NCBI GenBank assembly: GCA_014529385.2
Contig: CM043971.1
Location: 89,729,840 to 89,793,839 of the forward strand
Direction: 5' to 3'
Source of the DNA: Adiantum capillus-veneris
Lineage: Eukaryota > Streptophyta > Polypodiopsida > Polypodiales > Pteridaceae
Length of the DNA stretch: 64,000 nt
The notes below the pieces were generated by a model. The model searched no databases. It was not told where the DNA came from and worked only from the letters and a program-made list of their open reading frames with translations. How positions within the stretch are numbered: the first letter of the stretch is position 1; each line of letters starts with the position of its first letter. A program made the position numbers and the translations under genes. Positions 11,007 to 21,230 of the stretch are shown here, piece by piece.

Positions 11007-13748
11007 TCATGTACCATCATAAAGCATCTTTTCCAAAGAGAGTACTTCAGAGTCCTTGACAAGATCTTCATTGTTTGGCCCCTCGGAATTTTGACTGGAG
11101 TTACATTGGTGCTTCATGTAACAATACTTACATGAGACAACGGCCTTTGGACAGATCTTTGGTAGGTCCTTTGGTAGAAGGCGACTCAAATAGGGCTTCA
11201 AGCGATACCCGTTTACCTTCCTGGAGTGTTCTTTACCATTCAAGTCCATAAGCTGATAGTAACTTGAATTGAAAGCCTTCTTGACTATGTATGGCCCTTG
11301 CCATCTAGTTTCAAACTTGGCATCAAAACGATTGTCAAGTCAATTGTCATACCTTAGCACAAGCTCTCCTTCCTTGATGCCTTTGTCCTTCAGTTTCTTG
11401 TCGAGCTTTTCTTTCGCTTGTGTGGCTTTCCTCTTGTAGCACTCATATGCTGCTTCTCTTTTCCACTCAAGCTCCACTAATGTAAGAAGTCGATCCATCC
11501 ATACCTCTTGATCATCTTGTGCTGCTTTGCCATGAAGTCGCATTGTTGGAATGTTGAGCTCGATAGGCTGCAAAGCCTCTTGACCATAGACCAAGTGAAA
11601 TGGTGTGAACTCCGTGGCTTCCCTATATGTGGTTCGATATGCCCACAAGGCACCATCCAAGAAGTCGTCCCATAATTTTGTCTTGTTTTGCACCATCTTT
11701 CTAATGATTCCTGCAATGACACCATTAGCCCTCTCCACCAAACCATTTGATTGAGGATAGTAGGGTGTGCTATGCCGATGTAGAATGTGAAGCTCATTAC
11801 AAACTTCTGTGAGCAAGCCCTTCCTAAATCCTGGACCATTATCAGAAACGATCTCCAAAGGTGTGCCAAATCTGCAACAAATGTGAGTGTACACAAACTT
11901 GCTAACTGTCCTCTCATTCACTCTTGCCACACTTTGAGCTTCCACCCACCTAGTCATATAGTCTATAGCCACTAGAATGTAGAGTTTACCATTTTTTGTC
12001 CTAGGAAGAGGACCCATAGCATCAATGCCCCACTTTTCAAAGGGTCCATTTGCAAGCACTATGTGCCTCGGGCCATGCACCAACCTTCTATTTCCATTTA
12101 TCTGACAATTGTGACAGCTTTTACACCAATGTTGAACATCCACATGCAAGCTTGGCCAAACATACCCCGCAAACAAAATCTTCTTCACAGTTGATTCTTG
12201 GGCAAAATGACCACCACATGCCTCTTCATGCAAACCTTTTAGAATGGCTAGAATTTCCTCGATAGTTGGTACTCTTCTGCACACTTGATCCTTCCCTCTT
12301 TGATAGAGGGAGCCTTCTAAGAAGAGATAGAAACTTGCCTTCTTCATGAGTCTCCTCTTCTGAGCCTTCGTGAAGTCTTGTGGAAACTCACCCTCCAAAA
12401 TGTAGCCAATAATGGGAGCCAATGACTCCAATCCCTGGTATCTCGGTTGCTTGACAGCTGCTGCCACCATGATGACCTCCACTTCTCTCTCAACACATGT
12501 AACTGCTTGTTGTGCAAGTGAATCGGCATCTTCATTTTGTTTCCTCAGAATATGATATAGTTGCACTTCTTCAAATTGATTAAACATCCTACGAATGGCA
12601 TGAACTTTTGTCCTTAAGCTTTCATTCTTGCATGCCCAAATGCCTAAAATCTGTTTAACAATGAGAAGTGCATCTCCCTTTACCATGAGACGTTTTATCC
12701 CTTGGCCAATGCACATCTTCAAACCATGAAGTAGTGTGTCGTATTCTGCTTCATTGTTGCTAGTTGAACCTGGTAGATTGACCTTCTCTTTCATGACCAC
12801 GTCTCCACTTGGGTTGAGCAACACTAGCCCTCCCCCTGCTTTCCCTGTGGCTTGTCGAAAAGCTCCATCAAAGAACAGGGTAAAAGCATTGGGAATACTT
12901 TTTGGTGGTGGCAATGGTAGGGTCTTTACTTGAGGCACCTTAATTTCCTTCTCATGTACCCTATAAGTGAGAATCCCTGCCAATTGTGCACGCACACTAT
13001 CTTCTACCTTGAAAGAGTATTGGAACTCTTGCAACTCCATAATCCACTTTGAGATCCTAGTACTAAGATTCATTTGAGATGACACCCAAGGGAACAAATT
13101 TTCTGCAGTGAGAATTACAAAAGGTTTTGGTAGCAGGTAGGATCTAAACTTTCTCACCGCAAACATGAGAGAAAGCATCATGAGTTCTGCTTCTGTGTAG
13201 TCTCTCTCCAAAGCATTCATGACCCTACTAGCAAAGTAGATGGGTCGCATCTTTGTACTGTGGGGATCTTGTTGTAGCAACACAGCACCAATTGTTTCCC
13301 TTCCAACACTAGAGCTAACAAAGAATGTGTACTCCCAACAAGGAGGCATGAGTGTTGGTAGCTCTGACAAAATGACTTTAATGTTACAAAAATACTCTTC
13401 AAGCTCATCAGACCATGCAAATTCTACTTGTTGTGTCAACTTTTGCAAAGGATGAAGCAACTCCGAGGCTAAGTGAATGAAGCGTGACATATACTTCACC
13501 TTCTGAATGAAAGAGATGACCTCCTTAAGACTCTTCGGTGATGGGAGCTCAATAAGAGCCTTTGCCTTTGAAGGATCCACCTCAATACCTTTATAGGAAA
13601 CCTTGTGACCGAGCAAGATCACTTCATCCTCACCTATGTGGCACTTGTCGTGGTTGAGTTGACCTCCCATGTCGTAGAGCTTGTAGATGCAATGATTTTG
13701 AGCTATAAATGCAGAAATCATCAATGAACACCCTAATTGACTTTCCAA
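11007..13748 (-). pseudogene. pol: Tat-1 pol: RT thumb, RNase H, archaeal-type RNase H, integrase
   Basis: The frame joins the RT C-terminal half (GGQLNHDKCHI) to a first RNase H (KMRPIYFASRVMNALERDYT, near 13200). A second, archaeal-type RNase H follows (12863 to ~12470) with FDGA, SNNEAEY, KGDALL and NEDADSLA supplying the D-E-D-D set. Integrase has its H-H-C-C zinc domain near 12230 (HEEACGGHFA ... CKSCHNC). The catalytic part has WGIDAMGPLP, SDNGPGF and NGLVERANG (D-D-E). A stop at 11340-11342 separates ~110 more in-frame residues (KVNGYRLKPYLSRL) ending at 11007. No chromodomain was seen. The integrase would insert the cDNA; the RNases H remove template RNA. The frame is shifted relative to the RT N-half, so the full protein cannot be made. 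Confidence 0.92.
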
Positions 13749-14517
13749 AGAATGCTTGAAACACCATGTTCATGAAACGTTGGAATGTTGCAGGAGCATT
13801 TGTCAGACCAAATGGCATGACTCTAAAAGCATAACAACCCCAAGGAGTGATAAAGGTTGTTTTCAATTGATCTTCCAATGCGATACCTATTTGAAAGTAG
13901 CATGAGTAGCCATCACACACAGTGTAGTTCTCATGACCAGCTACCTCATTTAGTATCTCATCCTGAAATGGGAGGGGAAAGTGATCTCTTTTTGTTGCCT
14001 CATTGAGTGGACGGTAATCCACACACACCCTCCACTTTCCGTTTTTCTTAGGAGCGACAACAACGGGAGAGACCCACTCTGAATTCTCCACTGGATAAAT
14101 GAAACCTGCTGCTAGAAGCTTTCTTACCTCCTTGAGTAAAGCCTGCTCCTTGATGACTCCTAGCCTTCGTAGCTTCTGAGCCTTAGGTGTGGCCTCTGGC
14201 TTCAACTCAATTTTGTGTTGAACAGCATCTACTCCACGCACATCGGTGTAGTCTTTAGCAAAAAGCCTAGGAAATTTCCTTAGCACACATTTGAACTCCT
14301 CTCTTTCATCCTTTGTAAGTGTTGTAGATAGCATAACTTCTAGCATTCTTTCATCTTCCACTTTTTGGTTCTCTTGGGAACCTACCTCCTCCAAACCTTG
14401 ACAAGAGGTCTCTTGGTTGGTTGGCTTAAACCTTACCCCCATGACTTCGATGGAAGACTCCTCTTCAGTAATGCTGCCGCTAATTTCTTCTTCTGAAGTG
14501 TTATCGGTCCAACCTTC
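13630..14517 (-). pseudogene. pol: Tat-1 reverse transcriptase, N-terminal half
   Basis: In frame with gag-protease but after a single TAA at 14518-14520. RT motifs are PKKNGKWRVCVDYRPLNEAT, MPFGLTNAPATFQRFM and the catalytic VFIDDFCIYS, where IDD replaces the common MDD. After KSLHLQAL the frame is lost near 13690. Tat-2 has ~20 residues here (LHCQKVEEGLRRLHQFGG) that are missing in Tat-1, so a small deletion caused the frameshift. The remainder is read from the overlapping frame ending at 13748. Confidence 0.9.
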
Positions 14518-16263
14518 TTACGTCTCACTTTGAGATGATTCTTCATGGATCTCCTCTTGGCGTTGCTCCTTCATGTCAAAGACAACCTTCTTATGATTGT
14601 CGTTCCTGCAAATTAGCTTTCCACTCTCCCAATCCTGCAAAGCTCGCATTTTCATTAGCCATGGTCTCCCTAGGATAAATGGGTAACCATTTCCTTTGGT
14701 AGACATGACATAGAAATCCACTGCCTTCTTAATGCCAAAGGCCTCCACAAAAACATTTTTACAAATGCCTACGCACCTAGCCTTGCCATTGTTTGCCATC
14801 TTGACCTTAATTTCAGGTGTCTCATGGATGTGCATGCCTAGTTTTTGCATGAGTCCCTCTGTCCTGATGCAAATTTGTGCACCCCCATCCACTAGACCTT
14901 TCCTTATCAATCTCCCTTTTATGTACCAATCTAGCACAGGTGTAATGTCCTCATTCATTTTAGCTTGTGCAATTTTTACAATAGGCACACTCTCTTTCAC
15001 CTTTCTCCTAGTGCTAATTGCCCTTGTTAAATCCCTCCTAACTTGTGGACATAATGCAAGAAATTGAGGCCAAGAGATATCAGGACCCTTACCTCTCATG
15101 TCTTCCAACAGGTTGTATGGAGCCATTCCATGTCCAAGAGGAAAGTCTTGGAGGTTGATACGACGTCGAGTCCTCTTAGCTTCCTTGGTCTCCTTTGCCT
15201 TCTTTTCTCGTCCATGGTCACTTTGTGATGTAACTCCTTCTTTCTCCTTACCTTTCCCTCGGCCACGCTTAATGCCATTTGCTTCCATGTCAACCTCTCT
15301 TGAATTTGTCACCTCTACCACATGCACGTTTGGGTCTGGCAAAGGTGGAACTCCTTCCACTCCTTGTGGAGGTGGTCTTGCTCCATTTGGCCTTTGTGTA
15401 AGCTGTGGTTGCTGACTAGTTCCTTCACCTGCATTCATCACTGGGTAATTCAAGTTAGGTCTCCCTGGCCCCCCACGGGGCCAAGGACAATTATACATCC
15501 CATGTCCAGACTCACCGCAATTCCAACATTGCAAGACTCTCCTAGGTCGTGGGTCTCGCTCTTCAGACTTCTTTGCTTGTCCCTTTGGACCTATAGCTTG
15601 TGCAAGGTGAATTGACAAGCTGCTTAAAGATTCATTTAACTTCTCAATCACTTCCGCCGTTACCTCAGGAAGCTCCTTAGATGTTGATGCTTGTGACTTA
15701 CCTTTGGGTCTAAGACCTTCTATTGGAACCTCCCCCCTTAAGCACCTGAGTTTCCTATATTTCTCAGCAGCCCTAGTTTCAGCTGCATCAAAGGTAGCAG
15801 GTGCACCCGCCTCAACTTTTACCTTAAGGTCAGGAGAGAGTCCCGCTATGAACCTCTCCTTCTTTAGAAATTCTGCACCATCACCAGGGTTAGCAACATT
15901 TCGTATCCATAGAGCCCAAAGACGTAGGAACTCTTGCTTGTACAAGTAGTAGTCATCTAAGTCTTTTTGCTTATGAGAAACAATGTCTTGCCATAATTTC
16001 TGAGTGTTTTGGGGATCAAAGAAGTATTTCTTGAAACGATTCAAGACTTCCGTGTAATTCCCTTTAACTTCCTCAGGCAAAGAGTCAAACCAAGTGCTAA
16101 CATCTTTCCTAAGGACCACCTCAAACATTTCTACGCGTTCTTGATCAGTTACTATCCTCTTGATACGGCAAGACATCTTGAAATTCGCTAGAAATAATTC
16201 TGCATCCTCTCAAGGCTCTCCAAAGAAAAGAGGATATCCAGAAATTTGGCGTTGGCTCTCCAT
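14518..16263 (-). pseudogene. gag-pro: Tat-1 gag-protease
   Basis: Probably starts at the ATG at 16261-16263 (MESQRQISGYP). A TGA at 16210-16212 interrupts, and 552 uninterrupted residues follow from 16176. Capsid-type sequence (STWFDSLPEEVKGNYTEVL, FLRLWALWIRN) comes first. A zinc knuckle CWNCGESGHGMYNC lies near 15520. A basic linker (KGKEKEG) follows. The retropepsin has GLVDGGAQICI, with DGGA in place of DSGA, and FILGRPWLMK. The frame ends at TAA 14518, but the same frame continues into RT. That stop may be a mutation or a site of regulated readthrough. Tat-2 has no stop at the matching place, which favours mutation. Confidence 0.9.
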
Positions 16264-16342
16264 TGATTTCAAAGTGACGCGTTTTTGTTTTTTCTTTCTT
16301 TAAAAGATTTACACAATAATATTTTCTAAATTGCAATCTATT

Positions 16343-16561
16343 CTACAACAAAATAAAAATATTCACATCAAATGACCTATGATAATCAATAAGAGGTAGA
16401 ATGACAGGGTTTGGTGACGCGAGAATTTCTCCTACTCTTTGGGCACCAAACATGAATACCATACGTTGTTGAAAATGGATTTTTCTACTAATTGCAATGT
16501 TTAGTCTAATGTGTGGAGTGAAATGAAAGGGAAAAACCTGTATTCCTTGGCCATTATCCAT
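16343..16561 (-). CDS. Small pre-gag frame, type A (72 residues)
   Basis: An uninterrupted ATG-started frame between the primer site and gag. Key stretches are PFHFTPHIRLNIAI, FQQRMVFMFGAQRVGEILAS and SFDVNIFILL. Tat-2 has a clear homologue at 53634-53846 despite overall divergence. The type-B frame just upstream is a distant paralogue sharing the pattern R-[IV]-x-G-x-x-R-x-x-E-I-x-A-S-x-N-P and a C-terminal DVxIFxL. It has no signal peptide, no long membrane segment and no Cys cluster. The alternating hydrophobic pattern suggests a small beta-rich or alpha/beta fold. Function unknown. It remains open while the neighbouring gag has a stop. Confidence 0.72.
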   Translation of the reverse strand: MDNGQGIQVFPFHFTPHIRLNIAISRKIHFQQRMVFMFGAQRVGEILASPNPVILPLIDYHRSFDVNIFILL

Positions 16562-16582
16562 GGTCTATGCATGACCTAATTC

Positions 16583-16795
16583 TTAAAACAAAACAAAAAT
16601 ATAGACGTCCAAACTAAGGTCGTACCTAATGAGAGCCAAAATAAAAGGATTTACTGATGCGTTTATCTCTACCAACCTAAGAGGACCTAAAATTCTACGA
16701 ATTACTCGCTGAAATTGCAACTTAGTACTAACAATTATGTGTACCTTTTGCCTTGCAATGGGAATGAAGGGATCATACAAATTCTCGTGATTCAT
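16583..16795 (-). CDS. Small pre-gag frame, type B (70 residues)
   Basis: An ATG-started frame 21 bp upstream of the type-A frame on the reverse strand, in a different frame. Recognisable stretches are PFIPIARQKVHIIVSTK, FQRVIRRILGPLRLVEINAS and SLDVYIFVLF. Its homologue in Tat-2 is at 53930-54142, about two-thirds identical by eye. Here type B precedes type A; in Tat-2 type A precedes type B. Both lie between primer site and gag, where a spliced or reinitiated product could be made. Function unknown. Confidence 0.72.
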   Translation of the reverse strand: MNHENLYDPFIPIARQKVHIIVSTKLQFQRVIRRILGPLRLVEINASVNPFILALIRYDLSLDVYIFVLF

Positions 16796-16850
16796 GCAAG
16801 CTACATGATTATGCTAAAGGTTGAGCCTTCACAAAACATACACAAGCTTG

Positions 16851-16868
16851 TCCTCAGTGGGGGCACCA
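16851..16868 (-). promoter_or_regulatory. Tat-1 primer-binding site
   Basis: The coding strand reads TGGTGCCCCCACTGAGGA, 3 bp after the 5' LTR end (CCGCCTCA). Tat-2 has TGGTGCCCCCACGGAGGA at 53588. The shared site supports a common tRNA primer, which I did not identify. Confidence 0.85.
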
Positions 16869-16871
16869 ATT

Positions 16872-17043
16872 TGAGGCGGTCTGGGGCGGGCAACAAGAAG
16901 AGTGGCCTCCAAGCACTCTTCTAAGCTCCCATGCTGCTCAATTGGGTTGGGGTTGGAAAAAACAACAAACACACACACAAACCCGCAACCTAACCCTACA
17001 CAAATTTGGGGCACCACCTAGTTTTGGATGCGAACTAGGACGC

Positions 17044-17126
<83 letters not shown>

Positions 17127-19513
17127 TAGTGCTCGGGCTGCTTTGAAACATATCGGTAATGATCAAGCAAACACAACTATATATTTAAGAAAGAGAGAGA
17201 AAGGGGGAGGGGGTGCTTGTTGCATTAATACCTTCTTACAAATCTGTCATGACAAATCAAAGTGAGATTAGTATTTGTTCAACATAGCTTGCGTAAATTT
17301 CACCACAACACATCACAAGAAAAGCCACCCCAATCACTGTCTTAAGGCCAGGGGAGTCCTCTCCACCCTGTCGCACTCTTACAGTATGTGGGATTTATGG
17401 CTAGATTGATGACAACACCAGAGACAAGCTATCAAGAACCTAACAAAAAACACCAAGATACTTACGCATCATTGTTGTCCATTACTTCACGTTGGAAGGG
17501 AGACAAAGTATCCAAGCTTAGTCCAAATCCACCCTCCTTGATTCAGCAAATGTTGGGCTTACACTAGTAGGAGAAATGATAGATTTCCTACTCTCAATTG
17601 AATGATCACTCTCTCTCTTACAATGGCATAGAGTTCCCTTGCTAATCCCCTATTACAACACATGCACATGCATAAGACAATGAGCTTCCACTCAAGAGCT
17701 CCTTCTAGAGAGGTTGAGCTTGGCTTCTCAAGCTATAGCTTAGTGCTCTTGCTTATGGCTCCCCCCTTTTTGTGCTAGCTACACCCTCCTTTTATAGCAA
17801 TTTTGAAGGCTAGGGTTACTCCTCTAACCATGGTTGGGTTAGATTTTCAACAATTTATCTAATTTCTTTTGCTTGGAATTATCAAGAAGTTGGTGGGGAA
17901 AGAGAGAGGAGAGAAATGGAGGTGATAGGACTTTTCATAGTGGGTTAGTGTTAGTAGAGTTAGTATTAATTTACAAATGGAATTAGATATTTACAATGGG
18001 AGTATTCATGTAGGATACAAATAAGGAAGAAAAACTCTTAAGAGGTAAGAAAAGGTGGATTTCTCACAAGGTTGATGCTCCAAGTGTCTTGAGTAGGGCC
18101 AATTTTGACGCTTGTTGACGGTCCACTAGCTTTGACGGTACATTTTTTCTCCACTCTTGACCTTCCTTGAGAGACAAGGTAATTGAAGCTGAGTAATCAA
18201 CCACCATGATGCTGTATTTTAAGAAAAGAGGCTGAATTTTGTGGTTTTTTTGATAGATATGGGTAATTTGGAGGAGGAAAAATGAGACTAGGTGGTCAAT
18301 TTTGGAATGGAATTGTGTGTGGGAGGTATGAGTTCACCATGGTTTCTCTTATTCTTCAAGGTTGAGGAGAAGGTGAGTAGGGTGCAGAGAGGAGTGGTGA
18401 GAGAGGTGGGGATGATGAGTGGAGAAGTGTGTGTGAAAGAGGAAAATGATAAAGTGGAAGAGAGAGTGTGGCTGCATAGCAAGGGAAAACTGGGGTCCAC
18501 TAATAAAATCATAGCTCTCAGCTCGTAGCTCAAAAAAATATGAAAAACTTTGAGGCAAAAGTTCAGCCCACGAGCTACAACTTTTGTTTGTATCACCTTT
18601 TCAAATTCGGAGAGCAAGTGACCTTTAAAAATTCAGCAAAACCGACCGTTTTTTTCCACTGCACAAGGTCCTTGTGGGGTCCTTCTTTGGATGATTCTTT
18701 TGAATACCTCCAAGAGTGAGCCCTCCATAGTGCATGTATGCATGCCACCTACCTTTGACCTTATTTGGTAGGTCTATAATTGAAGATATTGTTGAGATCA
18801 TGATATAAGTGAATAGTACAACTAAGAAAATCAAATATTGAGGGGTCTAAAAAATATGTACATGTCAAATATAAATAATATAAGTGGAAAAAATATAAAG
18901 GGGTCAAAAGAAATCTCTCTCATTATGAGGCTACCATAAAAAGATAAATATTTTTGGTGTTCTAATTTTTTAGAAAAAAAACAAAATAGATGTAGGAAGG
19001 GAAAAATCACAATAGTGAAAAAATATACACATAAATAAAACTAGTTTTTTTGGATTTTTGTTGGGGTGGAGTTACACCAAATATAAGAGAAGCTTACATG
19101 AAAATATTTCTATATGGAATAAAGAGTATGAAAAATGGTAAGAAAAATTGTGGTAATGGTGAGGCAATGTACAGAGCATAAATAACACACACCTAGGTAA
19201 AAATATTTAAATAAATACCAAAATAATTATGAAAAAATCTTCTATTTAGGCCCTATATACAAAGAAATATTTACATACGAAGAGGCCATAATATACTTTT
19301 ATTTTTTATTTTTTTTATTTTTTTTATTTTTTTTGGCTCAACTAGCCTAGTGACTAGCTAGCTGAGGGTTTTTAAGAAGATATGGGAAAAGCCCCCTAAC
19401 TCACACACGCCTATGTACAGTGAAATGGTAGGGATAGCCATAGCGTTTGGGTGAATTTGGTAGGGTGGAGTAACTTACTATGGCAATTATGGAGAGCCGA
19501 AAAATGGCTATCA
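16872..19513 (-). repeat. Tat-1 5' LTR (right end in the window, 2642 bp)
   Basis: Near-identical to 8382-10978. The size difference is mainly a longer (GA)n run (17046-17121) and small insertions near 18215 and 19320. It holds the promoter for the reverse-strand transcript. Confidence 0.94.
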
Positions 19514-19517
19514 ATAG

Positions 19518-19627
19518 CATAAGTGTATAGGGGGCTGCTCACTCTTTGAGTCTCCCCACCCACATTGTGTGTGTGTCTCCTTCTCTCTCTCTCACTCTCC
19601 GTCTGTGGTGCTCCCCGATCCCCTTCA
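19518..19627 (+). repeat. Copia-B 5' LTR, second part (110 bp)
   Basis: Continues the LTR interrupted at 8381 and matches 23216-23325 with about two substitutions. It contains TG and CT dinucleotide runs and ends CCCCTTCA. Confidence 0.95.
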
Positions 19628-19629
19628 AT

Positions 19630-19641
19630 TGGTATCAGAGC
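19630..19641 (+). promoter_or_regulatory. Copia-B primer-binding site
   Basis: TGGTATCAGAGC begins two bases after the LTR end and is followed by TATGG. It complements initiator Met-tRNA. Confidence 0.95.
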
Positions 19642-21230
19642 TATGGTGACCGTGGAGAGCATGACGGCTTTGAGAGCTTCGAAGCGATAGCTCGCTCGCT
19701 CTCGATGGTAGAGAGATTAAGAAAGCTTGGAAGCTTTGTGAGAATGCAATGGGAGCATGTGAGCTCAATTGAGAGTGATGTATGCTCTTGTGGAAGCTCA
19801 GAAAGGAGTGTGGAAGACTGTGTGTTAGTGAAGGTACTGCCCTAAAACTGTGTGCATAGCAGCACTATTTTCAGATTCGACGTGGTCTACAACTTTGCAG
19901 AAGAAACTTTTTGCAAATTCCTCACCGTTTTGCTAATATTCAGCTCAGACTGACTGTATACAGAAATTCCAGATTTTCTGTTGTCGCATTGTGCGAGAGT
20001 TTGATGCACTTTTGGAAGCACGGGAGATGCTTGAAGTTGAGTGCATAAATTCTTAGCTGAAGATGCAATTGCAGCTTGTGTTAAGCTTGTGGTTTGAGGG
20101 TTTTTTGGTAGACTTGGGCAACGAAGTACGGAGGCGTTTACACACCATCGAGGCGGTCTCTTGAGAGACGCAGTTTTTTGGAGCACACAGGTGGAGCTTC
20201 TTTCACTGGTTTTCACAGGATACTTTGGCAGTGATTTTGTGCTTGGATTCATGGTCTTTGCGGATGGTTTGCATATGGTTATGGCGCATGGTTGATGCCC
20301 ATTATATATGCATTTTGGCGAGCACTTTCAAGTGCCGGTGAGCTCTCTTGAGAGCATTGTTTTCGCATTGATCAAGTTTCCGAATTGCAAATCTTTTGGC
20401 GCTTGCTTATGCGCGGTCACTCCGTTGATGTACGTTGAGTGCGGATTGCCATTGTATGTGAAAATGTGGAGCCATTTTGGCATTTCTACTCATTGGCATT
20501 GAGTAGTGTTATGGTTTATGGTAGAGATTGTACTTGAGTTTTTTGCTCAGTTTTCAGGGGAAATTCTGTCGGATTTTTCCCAGATTCTCGCCATAGTTTG
20601 TGATCGAGTGTTTACTCTCACTTTGACAGGTTTTGTCACTTTGGACACAGTTTTGTGTTTTTGTATCCACTCTCGCAAGAGTGACGAGTTGTGTATCTTT
20701 CTTTGCTTGAGACAGTGGTTTCGAGCATTGTTTCCACTCTTTCTTAGGTGGGAGAGTCTTGTGATTTCGAGCATTGTTTGCCATAGTTTTGCAGAGCTTA
20801 TGCATGTATGTTGAGTGTACTTTGATGCGCATTGATTGCTCATTGTATTGAGCTTGCAGGACAATGGTTATTTTGTGTTGATAGCCATTGTGCGTCGAAA
20901 CTCTGGCGAAATTTTCCTAGGAGTTTTATGCGTATCATTTATGTGATCTAGGTAGAGATTGCGGGTTGCACTCAGCATTTGTGTGTGGTGTTCTCTGCAG
21001 GTGGGAGATTTGTGCGTATGTATGCATCGATACCGCACAGTGTGGGCTTGGTGATTAACTCACAGATTGCAGTGTGATACTAGAGCATGCGAGGCTTGTA
21101 TTGACATTGCGGGAGCTCTATTTTGGAGTGTGTCTCACAGGTTTTACATTGTGTTTCTGGCCATATTTGTAGACAGTTTCCAGGTGTTGTTGGTGAGGTG
21201 GTTTTGCTATCTAGCTTGCTACTTGTACTC
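19642..21230 (+). other. Copia-B long leader
   Basis: About 1.6 kb between primer site and gag ATG with no recognisable protein. It is more GC- and TG-rich than surrounding DNA, with repeated phrases such as TTTTGGC, GAGAGCATTG and TTCGAGCATTGTTT. It may carry packaging signals, or be filler replacing lost coding sequence. Confidence 0.6.

Larger units (their letters stand above)
8382..19513 (-). mobile_element. Tat-1: Tat-type Ty3/gypsy element on the reverse strand
   Basis: Two ~2.6-kb LTRs (8382-10978 and 16872-19513) are nearly identical, apart from a (GA)n run and small indels. They are flanked by ATAG at 8378-8381 and 19514-19517. On the coding (reverse) strand the order is LTR, primer site, two small frames, gag-protease, RT, RNase H, archaeal-type RNase H, integrase, polypurine tract, LTR. 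Dual RNase H is the hallmark of the Tat lineage. It is the youngest insertion in the nest, yet its polyprotein already carries stops and a frameshift, so it was probably mobilised in trans or decayed quickly. Confidence 0.94.

Noticed and set aside
14518-14520. Programmed stop readthrough between gag-protease and RT in Tat-1
   Set aside because: Tat-2 has no stop at the matching position and instead a frameshift elsewhere, so random decay is the simpler explanation.
15098-15615. Forward-strand open frames of 97-111 codons over the Tat-1 gag
   Set aside because: They are antisense shadows of the reverse-strand gag, whose zinc knuckle and protease motifs show the true coding strand.
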